This document shows, piece after piece, positions 7,601 through 14,935 of a DNA stretch of 23,642 nucleotides (the stretch's first letter is position 1; every line of letters starts with the position of its first letter). Source of the DNA: Phycisphaerae bacterium. Lineage in GTDB: Bacteria; Planctomycetota; Phycisphaerae; JAAYCJ01. The notes under the pieces are model-generated. The model saw only the letters and a program-made list of their open reading frames with translations. It searched no databases and was not told the DNA's origin. The translations under genes were made by a program, and so were the position numbers. The stretch covers positions 1 to 23,642 of the forward strand of contig JAAZAW010000250.1 in the NCBI GenBank assembly GCA_012514125.1, in the 5' to 3' direction.

Positions 7601-8935
7601 ATGACAAAAATTACATTTATGGGCGCAGGAAGTACCGTGTTCGCCAAAAACATTATCGGTGATACCATGCTCACCGAAGCCCTGCGTGATGCCCAGATCG
7701 CCCTGTATGATATCGACGCGACACGCCTCAAAGAATCCAAGCTCATGCTTGATAACCTCAACACCAATATCAACAATGGCCGAGCCACGATTACCACTCA
7801 CTTGGGACCTAAAAACCGTAAACAGGCCCTTAAAAACGCTTCATTCGTCGTCAATGCCATCCAGGTTGGAGGCTACAAACCCGGCACCGTGATCGACTTT
7901 GAAATTCCCAAAAAATACGGCCTGCGACAAACCATCGCCGATACCCTCGGCATCGGCGGCATCTTCCGTACCTTGCGAACCGCACCCGTCATGCTTGACT
8001 TTGCCCGCGATATGCAGGAAGTCTGTCCCAACGCCTGGTTCCTGACGTATACCAACCCGATGGCCATGCTAACCGGCGCAATGATCCGTTTGGGGGGTAT
8101 CAAAACCGTAGGCTTATGCCACTCGGTCCAGGCTTGCGTGCCCGGACTTCTGAGCAATCTGGGAATGGATAAATCGGTAAAAAAAGTCAAAGCTAAAATC
8201 GCCGGGATCAATCACATGGCCTGGCTGTTGGAAATCTCCGAAAAGGGCAAGGACCTCTATCCCGAAATCAAAAAACGCGCCGCCAAAACATTGACTCAAT
8301 GGCGTAAAAAAGGTGAAAAAAATTGGGATATGGTTCGTCTGCAAATGATGCTCAACTTCGGCTATTACATCACTGAATCATCAGAACATAACGCCGAATA
8401 CGCCCCTTACTGGATCAAACGAAACTATCCGAAGTTGATCAAGGAATACAACATCCCTCTGGACGAATATCCCCGCCGATGTGTTGAACAGATCAAAAAT
8501 TGGAAAAAACAACGTGAGGAAATTGTAAAAAATACAAAACTGACTCATACACGAACCCACGAGTACGGCTCCTATATCATGGAGGCCATTGAAACCGATC
8601 AGGCAATCAAAATTAACGGCAACATCATGAACACCGGCCTGATCACCAACCTGCCGCAAAACGCCGTAGTCGAGGTCCCTTGCCTGGTCGATCGCAACGG
8701 CGTTCAAGGGTGCTACGTCGGTGATTTGCCCGAACAATGCGCCGCTCTGAATCGTACCAATATCAACGTCCAGCTTATGACGATTGAAGCCGTTCGGACA
8801 TTGAAAAAAGACGCTGTATATCAGGCCGCCTATCTCGACCCGCATACCGCCGCGGAACTTTCTATGGACGATATCCGCAGCATGTGCGACGATGTATTCA
8901 AAGCTCACGGCAAAATGTTGCCAAAGTTCAAATAA
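7601..8935 (+). CDS. melA: GH4 alpha-galactosidase (NAD-dependent)
   Basis: From ATG 7601 the protein has 444 residues, the usual GH4 length, and opens with the NAD-binding loop ITFMGAGSTVFAKNIIGD. This start has AAGGA 8 nt upstream and begins directly at the Rossmann strand. An open frame from 7538 would add 21 residues with no homology to the family. GH4 enzymes use NAD+ and a divalent metal in a redox-elimination mechanism. The metal-binding Cys lies in VGLCHSVQACVPG, and a CHS triplet at this place is typical of MelA-type alpha-galactosidases, whereas phospho-glycosidases have CN. INHMAW and TESSEHNAEYAPYW supply further conserved residues. Substrate specificity is inferred from that triplet only; another alpha-glycoside is possible. 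No sugar transporter is adjacent, and a terminator follows. Confidence 0.88.
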   Translation: MTKITFMGAGSTVFAKNIIGDTMLTEALRDAQIALYDIDATRLKESKLMLDNLNTNINNGRATITTHLGPKNRKQALKNASFVVNAIQVGGYKPGTVIDFEIPKKYGLRQTIADTLGIGGIFRTLRTAPVMLDFARDMQEVCPNAWFLTYTNPMAMLTGAMIRLGGIKTVGLCHSVQACVPGLLSNLGMDKSVKKVKAKIAGINHMAWLLEISEKGKDLYPEIKKRAAKTLTQWRKKGEKNWDMVRLQMMLNFGYYITESSEHNAEYAPYWIKRNYPKLIKEYNIPLDEYPRRCVEQIKNWKKQREEIVKNTKLTHTRTHEYGSYIMEAIETDQAIKINGNIMNTGLITNLPQNAVVEVPCLVDRNGVQGCYVGDLPEQCAALNRTNINVQLMTIEAVRTLKKDAVYQAAYLDPHTAAELSMDDIRSMCDDVFKAHGKMLPKFK

Positions 8936-8954
8936 GTATCTTTTCATCAAAAAC

Positions 8955-8997
8955 AAAAGGGCGGCCTCATTAATTTGAGTCCGCCCTTTATTTTTTA
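8955..8997 (+). terminator. Rho-independent terminator after melA
   Basis: AAAGGGCGG (8956-8964) pairs with CCGCCCTTT (8981-8989). An inner CTCA/TGAG pairing lies in the loop, and TATTTTTT follows. It starts about 20 bp after the melA stop codon. Confidence 0.9.
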
Positions 8998-9197
8998 GGT
9001 TTGCTGAATAATACGCTTTCGATTTAATCGTGCCCCAGCATTGTAAACTTTCATATTTTTTATTCGTGTTTTAAGCGGCTGGAGCTAATGCTTCCAGCAG
9101 GACGATCTCGTGCTGATGTTCCTCATCCCTGAAACACTTTTCTGTCTATTCAGTTTCCAAACTTTATTTTGGACAAAAGTGGGTTATGCTAAAATTC

Positions 9198-10307
9198 TTA
9201 TTTTGCCGTTTGACAGCTCCCGCAACTGTTTTGCCCGCCGCACGAATGACTTCGATAATTGGTGATCGTCATGACTTTGTCCATCAAGGTTTTTTCGCAT
9301 CCTTCAACATAAAGCACATCACATTCGGTTCCGAGAATATAGGGATGTCCCGTCGCCCGCATCTTCGTCACATATTCCCCACAAGCTTTTCCGACATCGC
9401 CAATTGTGATCAAATCGTCCGAATAAAATTTCTTCGAAGGCAAGTTGCCGTAAAGCACAATATGGTCAGGAACGATCTTTGCATCTTCCCACAACACCCG
9501 CGAACTTCCCAGGCTCAACACCACAGGCTCAAGTGACGCAAATCCCTGAACCATTTCATTGGTCAATTCACCGCAACAGTGGAAAAAGAGGTCCACACCC
9601 GCCTCATCCATCGCCGCTTTGATCCGACGCAAAAACTTGAGCGCCAACCGCTCGAAAACATCCGATCCCTCCGCCATCTGTTTCGGCGAAATGTATACCT
9701 TGTTCGCCGCAGGTTCGGCAATAAAGAAAACTTTCGCTCCCGCAGATGCTTGCGCCTTGAACAATCGTAAAACCATCTCCACTGCCAGGTCCATCAGTGT
9801 TTCCACCATCTTGACCTGTTCGTCATCCTCGCCCGTCACTCCCATCCCTGCCAGATACACCGGCGTGATCGGATCCGACACCAGCTTCGTCATTAACGAA
9901 AACGGTCCGATGCTCATCCCCACGGGAATCAACTTCGTCTGCTTGGCGATATATCGCACCGCATCCACATTCGCCTGCAATCGTCGACTTAAAGGTCCTT
10001 CGATCCCTTTACGAATCTTTGCAACCTGCTCTTCCGTCGGACAAGTCGAAAAATGCCACGTCGGTATCTGGGCCTCCGTCAGTTCACCCATCGCCCCCAA
10101 CATCATGGCCTTTTCCAAAAGCAGGTCCATCACCGGTAACGCCAAAGGCGTCTTATATCTTTCCGCAGCCTCCGCCACCACTCTACCCAAACGCACCCCG
10201 TCGTTCATGATTTCATGATGATCGACATGTTCCTTCAAAACAAGATCGGGCCCGATTGGAAAACTAATTCCCGATTTCGCCAGATTCAAATAATACTCTC
10301 GATCCAT
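9198..10307 (-). CDS. Uroporphyrinogen decarboxylase-family (MtaA/CmuA-like) methyltransferase
   Basis: The 369-residue protein has the UroD-type TIM-barrel pattern: GPFSLMTKL (~134-142), FFIAEPAANKVYISP (~194-208) and LYGNLPSKKF (~285-294). FFHCCGEL holds His243 and Cys245, with Cys329 in GTECDV downstream. A His-X-Cys...Cys set forms the zinc/thiol-activating site of MtaA-type methyltransferases and is absent from true haem-pathway HemE. The family moves methyl groups between corrinoid proteins and a thiol or other acceptor. The next gene upstream encodes a corrinoid protein, which supports such a role. The acceptor and donor are unknown. The C-terminal 16 residues are Cys-rich (HSCGGQNSCGSC), beyond the normal fold. 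AAAGGA lies 7 nt before the ATG. No strong terminator was found after the stop. Confidence 0.88.
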   Translation of the reverse strand: MDREYYLNLAKSGISFPIGPDLVLKEHVDHHEIMNDGVRLGRVVAEAAERYKTPLALPVMDLLLEKAMMLGAMGELTEAQIPTWHFSTCPTEEQVAKIRKGIEGPLSRRLQANVDAVRYIAKQTKLIPVGMSIGPFSLMTKLVSDPITPVYLAGMGVTGEDDEQVKMVETLMDLAVEMVLRLFKAQASAGAKVFFIAEPAANKVYISPKQMAEGSDVFERLALKFLRRIKAAMDEAGVDLFFHCCGELTNEMVQGFASLEPVVLSLGSSRVLWEDAKIVPDHIVLYGNLPSKKFYSDDLITIGDVGKACGEYVTKMRATGHPYILGTECDVLYVEGCEKTLMDKVMTITNYRSHSCGGQNSCGSCQTAK

Positions 10308-10462
10308 AACATAATCCTTTATACAAAATTCCTCTGTTCAAAATTGATTTTATGAGCGCGCAGACTCTCCGCGTTGCTTTAGTGATCGTTAAAGAAAATC
10401 CAGGCAAAACAGACCCCAGGCGCCTATAGTTGGGTAATCCAAATCCAATCGAAAGGAGTCTG

Positions 10463-10502
10463 ATACGATTCTTACCGACATCTATGCCGGCAAGAATCGT
10501 AT
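10463..10502. repeat. 40-bp hairpin between corrinoid and methyltransferase genes
   Basis: ATACGATTCTT (10463-10473) and its perfect complement AAGAATCGTAT (10492-10502) enclose an inner CCG/CGG pairing after one mismatch. It sits in the 244-bp gap between the corrinoid protein gene and the UroD-family gene. No T-run follows on the minus strand, so it is not a typical terminator. It could be an mRNA processing or stabilising structure, or a small palindromic repeat unit. Confidence 0.6.
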
Positions 10503-10551
10503 TTATATTACATATTTTTAAGAAATATCAAGCTGTCTAGTGACTCAACAA

Positions 10552-11178
10552 TTATTTCTCGCAAAGCTTGCGCGCAAGATCCACCGAACTCGCTGCATCT
10601 GCCGAGTAACCCGTCGCCCCGATCTCGTAGGCGTACTGCTGGGTCACCGGAGCGCCGCCAATCATCACCTTTACCGACAATCCCGCGTTCTTGATCGCAT
10701 TGACGGTCTCACGCATATACGGCATCGTGGTCGTCAACAAAGCCGACATCGCTACAATATCCGCGTTATGTTCCTGAGCCGCTGCGATAAACTTTTCGGT
10801 CGGAACATCCACGCCCAAATCGACAACTTCAAAATTCGCTCCCTTGAGCATCATCGCCACCAGGTTTTTGCCGATGTCATGCAAGTCGCCCTTGACCGTC
10901 CCGATCACAATCGTATGCTCACGCTTGATCCCAGCCGCCACCAACGCAGGTTCGAGCAATCCCATCGCCGTTTTCATCGCACGAGCTGCAATCAAAACTT
11001 CAGGAACATAAAATTCGTTGTTTTTGAACCGGCGACCTACTTCATCCATTCCCGTGGTCAGGGCTTGAAGAATTTCACCCGCGCCGACTCCCGCCGCCAA
11101 CTGAGCACTTACAATCTCGCTGGCTTTATTACGGTTCCCTGAAATAATCGCATCGCTGAGTTCTTTCATCTGTGTCAT
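10552..11178 (-). CDS. Corrinoid (B12)-binding methyl-carrier protein
   Basis: The 208-residue length is typical of MtaC/MtbC/MttC-like corrinoid proteins. An N-terminal helical cap (about 1-85, with VGRRFKNNEFYVPEVLIAARAM) precedes a Rossmann-like cobalamin domain. GDLHDIGKNLVAMML contains the DxHxxG motif (Asp98, His100, Gly103), whose His is the lower cobalt ligand. SALLTTTMPYM (~145-155) and MIGGAPVT (~172-179) line the nucleotide tail, as in methionine synthase. It carries a methyl group on cobalt between two methyltransferases. It is transcribed toward the UroD-family gene, its likely partner, and divergently from the PocR-AraC regulator. GAGGA lies 10 nt before the start; a second Met at codon 4 is a less likely start. 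No reductive activator (RamA-like) or substrate-specific methyltransferase is nearby. Confidence 0.93.
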   Translation of the reverse strand: MTQMKELSDAIISGNRNKASEIVSAQLAAGVGAGEILQALTTGMDEVGRRFKNNEFYVPEVLIAARAMKTAMGLLEPALVAAGIKREHTIVIGTVKGDLHDIGKNLVAMMLKGANFEVVDLGVDVPTEKFIAAAQEHNADIVAMSALLTTTMPYMRETVNAIKNAGLSVKVMIGGAPVTQQYAYEIGATGYSADAASSVDLARKLCEK

Positions 11179-11352
11179 GGCTGTTTTTTCCTCAAAAACT
11201 ATAAAAGTCCTAATTAAATAAAGTCTATTGACTGAACAAACTATTCTATTAGCTCATCTTAAAAATGAATTTAACACAAAAAAATACAAATTTCTTGCAC
11301 ACTCAGCGCAATTTCTGGAACTTTTAGCTCATTCTATCGATTTGTTGAAATA

Positions 11353-11447
11353 CAGTCCCGATCCCTGAATTTATAGTCTCTGAAACTACCCAAGAACGTT
11401 TCTACACTACGACCCCTGAGCCTGCGGTCCCTGAACCTGTCGAATGG
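11353..11447. repeat. Degenerate CCCTGA-type intergenic repeats
   Basis: Four related short units occur: GATCCCTGAA, AGTCTCTGAA, GACCCCTGAGCC and GGTCCCTGAACC. The last continues as CTGTCGAATGG. From memory this resembles a dispersed bacterial intergenic repeat of the CCCTGAGCCTGTCGAAGGG type. That match was not checked against any database. Confidence 0.4.
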
Positions 11448-11461
11448 ATTGAAGTGCCTTC

Positions 11462-11491
11462 CTCCAACCCTCCAACCCTTCAACCCTTCAC
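11462..11491. repeat. Short CCAACCCT-like tandem repeat
   Basis: Three to four imperfect 8-9 bp units (CCAACCCT, CCAACCCTT, CAACCCTT) lie in tandem. They are in the gene-free region next to the degenerate CCCTGA-type repeats. Confidence 0.55.
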
Positions 11492-11821
11492 ACGTTCACG
11501 CTTTTCCCCCTCCTTAACGCCCTAATCCCGCTTTTCACAAAAAAAGTCAAACGAGCAAAAGCAATCCTTCACGCCATCTTTCAGAGGCTAAGGAGAGGAT
11601 AAACGAAAAAACAACCTCGTCATCATCCGAATCGACCAAACCATATAACCCATCATCCTTTGATTTTATCATAATCGGGTTTAAACCCATGACCTGGCGT
11701 ATTACGTCCGAACGAATCAACGACAGAATTCCATATTCCTGTCATAGAAAAATCCTTGAAAACCCGATACAATAAATAATCAAAAGTATTTGAACGAAAA
11801 TAAAAAACCATCAAAAACAAC

Positions 11822-12976
11822 ATGTCAAAATTAAAAATTAATATAGATGAATCTACTTTTAACCGGATACGTTCTCAATATGAATCGATATACCCCGTAT
11901 CCCTGTGTGTCACGGATGTCCATGGAGATGTCGTCTGGGGTTTGGAAAAAACTCCACACCCGCACAATCCTCTCTGGTGCCACATCCGTGAGTGTGTTAT
12001 CAATGAAGCCCTCCGTTGGGGCGTAACCATCCTCTATGATCAACCTCCAGGCTACTTCACCTGGGCGGTCCCCCTGATGTATAATGCCCAACTCACCGGA
12101 GGCCTTGTCGCCTGCTCACATGATTGCAACACCTTTGACGACGAAGGACAATCTCGCTTCAACCTCAACCAGGCTTGCCGAGATTTATATACCCTGGCCG
12201 TCAACGAAAATATTACCAACGATTCATTCCTTCTGGCCCGGCGTGAAATTCATCAACGCGAACAAAAACGCGCCGAAGCCATCCATAATCTAAAATCGCA
12301 GGCTTCTCACGATATCCTCAAACGATACCTCATCCGTGAACCGGCGATCGTCTCCGCCATTAAACGCGGCAATCGCAAACAAGCCGTCGAAATCATCAAC
12401 ATGACCCTGACCGAAATTTATTATCTCGGCGAAGATCGTCTCGATGTCATCAAAAGCCTCGTCATGGAACTCGTCGTCACCATGTGCCGAACCGCCATCG
12501 CACTGGGCGGCGCAACAATGGAACTCCTCGGCATCAATTATTCATCCCTGACCGACCTGTCAACCATCGACAATGAAGAACTCCTCGCCCGCTGGCTGGT
12601 GGGAATGCTTAACAAAATCATGGACACCATTGAACGCCAAACACAACCCGAATCGCTCGGAAGCCTCGAAAAAGGAATCGAATTCGTCATGACCCATTTC
12701 AGTAAACACATCTCTCGCGAACAGGCCGCCGAAAAAGCCTGCATGTCCGAATCGCATTTCGCCAGACTCCTCAAAGAAAAAACAGGCCTCTCCTTCACAG
12801 AATTACTCAACCGTGTCAGACTCGATCACGCCGCCGAACTCCTGAGAAAAACCGATGCGGGAGTTATGCAAATCGCCATCGATACAGGCTTTTCCGATCA
12901 AAGCTATTTCACGAGAGTCTTCCATAAACAGTTCGGCCAAACCCCAGGCCAGTATCGCGCAAAATATAAAAAATAA
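11822..12976 (+). CDS. PocR-domain AraC-family transcriptional regulator
   Basis: The 384-residue protein has an N-terminal sensor of PocR type (about 12-150), with the YPVSLCVTDVHGDVVWG opening, CHIRECVINEA, and GYFTWAVPLMYNAQLTGGLVAC. A helical linker follows (about 150-270). The C-terminal AraC double helix-turn-helix (about 280-384) shows ISREQAAEKACMSESHFARLLKEKTG and IAIDTGFSDQSYFTRVFHKQFGQTPGQYR. PocR domains bind small ligands; in the enteric propanediol system PocR controls B12 and diol genes. Divergence from a corrinoid protein gene makes that gene and the UroD-family gene the likely targets. CHIREC (Cys53, Cys58) could bind a metal or cofactor, as inference only. No Shine-Dalgarno sequence precedes the ATG. 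The stop is 16 bp from that of the convergent C45 gene. Confidence 0.92.
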   Translation: MSKLKINIDESTFNRIRSQYESIYPVSLCVTDVHGDVVWGLEKTPHPHNPLWCHIRECVINEALRWGVTILYDQPPGYFTWAVPLMYNAQLTGGLVACSHDCNTFDDEGQSRFNLNQACRDLYTLAVNENITNDSFLLARREIHQREQKRAEAIHNLKSQASHDILKRYLIREPAIVSAIKRGNRKQAVEIINMTLTEIYYLGEDRLDVIKSLVMELVVTMCRTAIALGGATMELLGINYSSLTDLSTIDNEELLARWLVGMLNKIMDTIERQTQPESLGSLEKGIEFVMTHFSKHISREQAAEKACMSESHFARLLKEKTGLSFTELLNRVRLDHAAELLRKTDAGVMQIAIDTGFSDQSYFTRVFHKQFGQTPGQYRAKYKK

Positions 12977-12992
12977 GAACGACACAATACGA

Positions 12993-14114
12993 TCAATCCA
13001 ATGTAAACCGATGGAACTCTTCACGGCAAGGTTGACCCGGACAAAAATCAATCGTGTGGGCCGACGGTGTGACCGTCATCGCTCCCTGCGTGCGAAAATG
13101 TAGAATCGTTTCCTCTTCATGCGAACAAATCGACAAAGGATAATTTTCGTGATCTTTCAGACAATTCTTTACATAATTCTCATCAATCCCATCGCCAGGC
13201 GCGTCAACCAGCAGTTGCTTTAATCGGGCCTCGCGAAAAACAGAACTGCGGGCAAATTCGCTCCCGCCCCGATCCGTCGGCTCAAGATTCTGTCGTGTCC
13301 GTTCCACAATCTTCGGATGTTGGAAATGATTCGCACAAACCAAAATCGGCTCTTCTTCCGTCAACTCCACCTGCTCGCCCGCCACCTCGATCAAAGCACT
13401 GTTATTACCACCATCACTCAGCAGCATGTTCACCGCACCCGCACGTTTCGGCGCTACCAGCAGATCCATCGCCGGATAATAATCCTCCATCCCCAACGCT
13501 TCAATAAATACCCCAATCACCGGAACGCCCACCTGCGGTCTGACGTTCGGCAGATGTCCCGATGCCGTAAAAGTCATCCCCAACCCAAAACTGTTCACTC
13601 CACAGCAACAACAAAAAGCCCCCAACCCCACAATCATCATCTTCGGCTCGCCTATCGGAGGCAAAAGCTCCGCAATATACCAATCCGGCAATTCCACATT
13701 AAAATCCCAGCATTGCCCAATGATCGCGCCCATATCCATCGCCGAACTCGACTTTACACAACACGCCGTACATCCCCCCATCGCTCCTTCAGGCCAATCA
13801 CCCGCCGAATTGATATGCGTCAATTCCGGCAAAATCGCCTGCATCAGGATCTGCTCCATCGGCAGGTTCGCCCCTGCCGACATCCCCGCCAAATAATCAT
13901 GCGCATGGTCCGAATATTCCTTGAGCGCCCGACCAACCTGCCGAACATATCCAATCACATTTTCCATCGATCCGAATCGGATCATAGTAAACGGATCGGA
14001 AAAATATCGACTGTTGAATTTTTCGATATCATGGGACACTTTTTCTCCGATTTGACGTCCCATGTCAAACCACGAACCACTTGCTTTATAATGTCGAATT
14101 GTTCTTTGGATCAT
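12993..14114 (-). CDS. C45-family acyltransferase-like Ntn hydrolase
   Basis: The 373-residue protein matches the acyl-CoA:6-aminopenicillanate acyltransferase (AAT, peptidase C45) fold. EGAMGGCTACC contains the expected Gly-Cys cleavage point (Gly114/Cys115), after which Cys115 would become the N-terminal nucleophile. GQCWDFN (~133-139) and GVNSFGLGMT (~172-181) are conserved family segments. Members cleave or transfer amide-bound acyl groups on diverse small molecules, and substrate cannot be predicted. There is no signal peptide. Unusual are four consecutive cysteines (168-171) where the family normally has small residues before G-N-x-x-G. The start codon lies 29 bp inside the dedA-like gene, implying coupled translation. 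It converges on the PocR-AraC gene with a 16-bp gap. Confidence 0.87.
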   Translation of the reverse strand: MIQRTIRHYKASGSWFDMGRQIGEKVSHDIEKFNSRYFSDPFTMIRFGSMENVIGYVRQVGRALKEYSDHAHDYLAGMSAGANLPMEQILMQAILPELTHINSAGDWPEGAMGGCTACCVKSSSAMDMGAIIGQCWDFNVELPDWYIAELLPPIGEPKMMIVGLGAFCCCCGVNSFGLGMTFTASGHLPNVRPQVGVPVIGVFIEALGMEDYYPAMDLLVAPKRAGAVNMLLSDGGNNSALIEVAGEQVELTEEEPILVCANHFQHPKIVERTRQNLEPTDRGGSEFARSSVFREARLKQLLVDAPGDGIDENYVKNCLKDHENYPLSICSHEEETILHFRTQGAMTVTPSAHTIDFCPGQPCREEFHRFTLD

Positions 14115-14817
14115 GCGGTTGGACCTCCGATTTTATACACCCCCCGTTCACATTCTCCGGCTTCCCCATCAACGCTCGCTCGGTCCTTTTTTCCACCTGA
14201 TGAATCTTACTGCGTTTACTCACATGAATATAAACCACCCAACTGATCAATACTATCGCCACCACCGCACCGATAATCTTTTCCACCGTCCCGACGTTCG
14301 CAGTAACTTTTTTGATGTTATCACTGAACCACCACCCGATAAACACCAACAGCGGAACCGTACACAACGCACCGCTGAAATCCACCAGCACAAATTTCCA
14401 CATCGGCACCTTGCACATCCCTGCGGTCACGCACATCACCGATCGAATCCCCGCAAAAAATCGTCCAAAAAAAATAATCCAGTTGCCGCGTTTGCGAAAT
14501 TGAAGTTTCATCTGCGCAATATGCGCCGAAGTCAAAAAGGATCGCAAAAACCTCAACTTCAACACACCCAAACCAAACCGTCTGCCCGCCAGATACAAAA
14601 TAATATCGCCGCTCATCACCCCGATAAGTCCGACCAAAATCACATAAATCAATTCCTTACCCTGTAGCCGCGCTCCCGCACCACCCAGCAACAGCGGAAT
14701 ATCCTCAGGCAATGGAAACCCCAAACTTGCAATAAACAACAACAAGAGCATACCAATGTATAATCCCTTGTTGAGAATCACATCAAAATTGATCGTCAAA
14801 AAAGCCAGTATCGCCAT
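14086..14817 (-). CDS. DedA-family (SNARE-associated/VTT) membrane protein
   Basis: The 243-residue protein has several hydrophobic segments. It carries the DedA signatures FPLPEDIPLLLGG (34-46, re-entrant loop with conserved acid and prolines) and FFGRFFAGIRS (116-126, with the two conserved arginines). A final helix (about 180-198) precedes a charged, apparently soluble tail. DedA/VTT proteins act in the inner membrane and are linked to undecaprenyl phosphate or phospholipid translocation and proton-motive-force maintenance; the precise activity here is unknown. GGAG lies just upstream of the ATG. Its 3' end overlaps the C45 gene by 29 bp, so they form a two-gene unit. It lies about 120 bp downstream of asnS. 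Confidence 0.9.
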   Translation of the reverse strand: MAILAFLTINFDVILNKGLYIGMLLLLFIASLGFPLPEDIPLLLGGAGARLQGKELIYVILVGLIGVMSGDIILYLAGRRFGLGVLKLRFLRSFLTSAHIAQMKLQFRKRGNWIIFFGRFFAGIRSVMCVTAGMCKVPMWKFVLVDFSGALCTVPLLVFIGWWFSDNIKKVTANVGTVEKIIGAVVAIVLISWVVYIHVSKRSKIHQVEKRTERALMGKPENVNGGCIKSEVQPHDPKNNSTL

Positions 14818-14935
14818 TCACTCCGCTTTCAAAAATCCATCGCGCCTTATTCCGCCGCCAAACTCACCACGCCGGTTTTCTTCATCTTGAATTTATCTTT
14901 TCCGCTCCCACGCCCAAAGTTTCTCGCCCCCTTTT

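Larger units (their letters stand above)
11179..11821. other. 643-bp gene-free divergent region with degenerate repeats
   Basis: No plausible gene was found between the corrinoid protein gene and the regulator gene. The corrinoid-proximal side is AT-rich and likely holds its promoter, though no clean -35/-10 pair was found. The middle (11353-11491) holds degenerate repeats (separate entries). A 12-bp perfect palindrome, GGGTTTAAACCC, lies at 11677-11688 and is a candidate regulator site. The last 60 bp before the regulator start are AT-rich with no Shine-Dalgarno sequence. Confidence 0.55.

Noticed and set aside
9079..9173. Two small hairpins (near 9080-9098 and 9156-9173) downstream of the UroD-family gene
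   Set aside because: Stems are 5-7 bp with no T-run in the minus direction, so terminator function is not supported.
10455..10502. Minus-strand translation LAGIDVGKNRI, similar to the start of IS110-type transposases
   Set aside because: Only about a dozen residues match, no frame continues, and the bases coincide with the hairpin, so chance is more likely than an insertion-sequence remnant.
11179..11350. Possible cobalamin riboswitch upstream of the corrinoid protein gene
   Set aside because: No B12-box-like sequence or matching stem pattern was seen; the stretch is plain AT-rich DNA.
13317..14246. Long plus-strand open frame opposite the C45 and dedA genes
   Set aside because: Composition is His/Arg/Pro/Thr-rich with no recognisable motif; the minus-strand genes explain the region.
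14840..14935. Small minus-strand frame between asnS and dedA ending KMKKTGVVSLAAE
   Set aside because: From its only ATG it is 12 codons long. The frame upstream overlaps the asnS end with no start codon or ribosome site.
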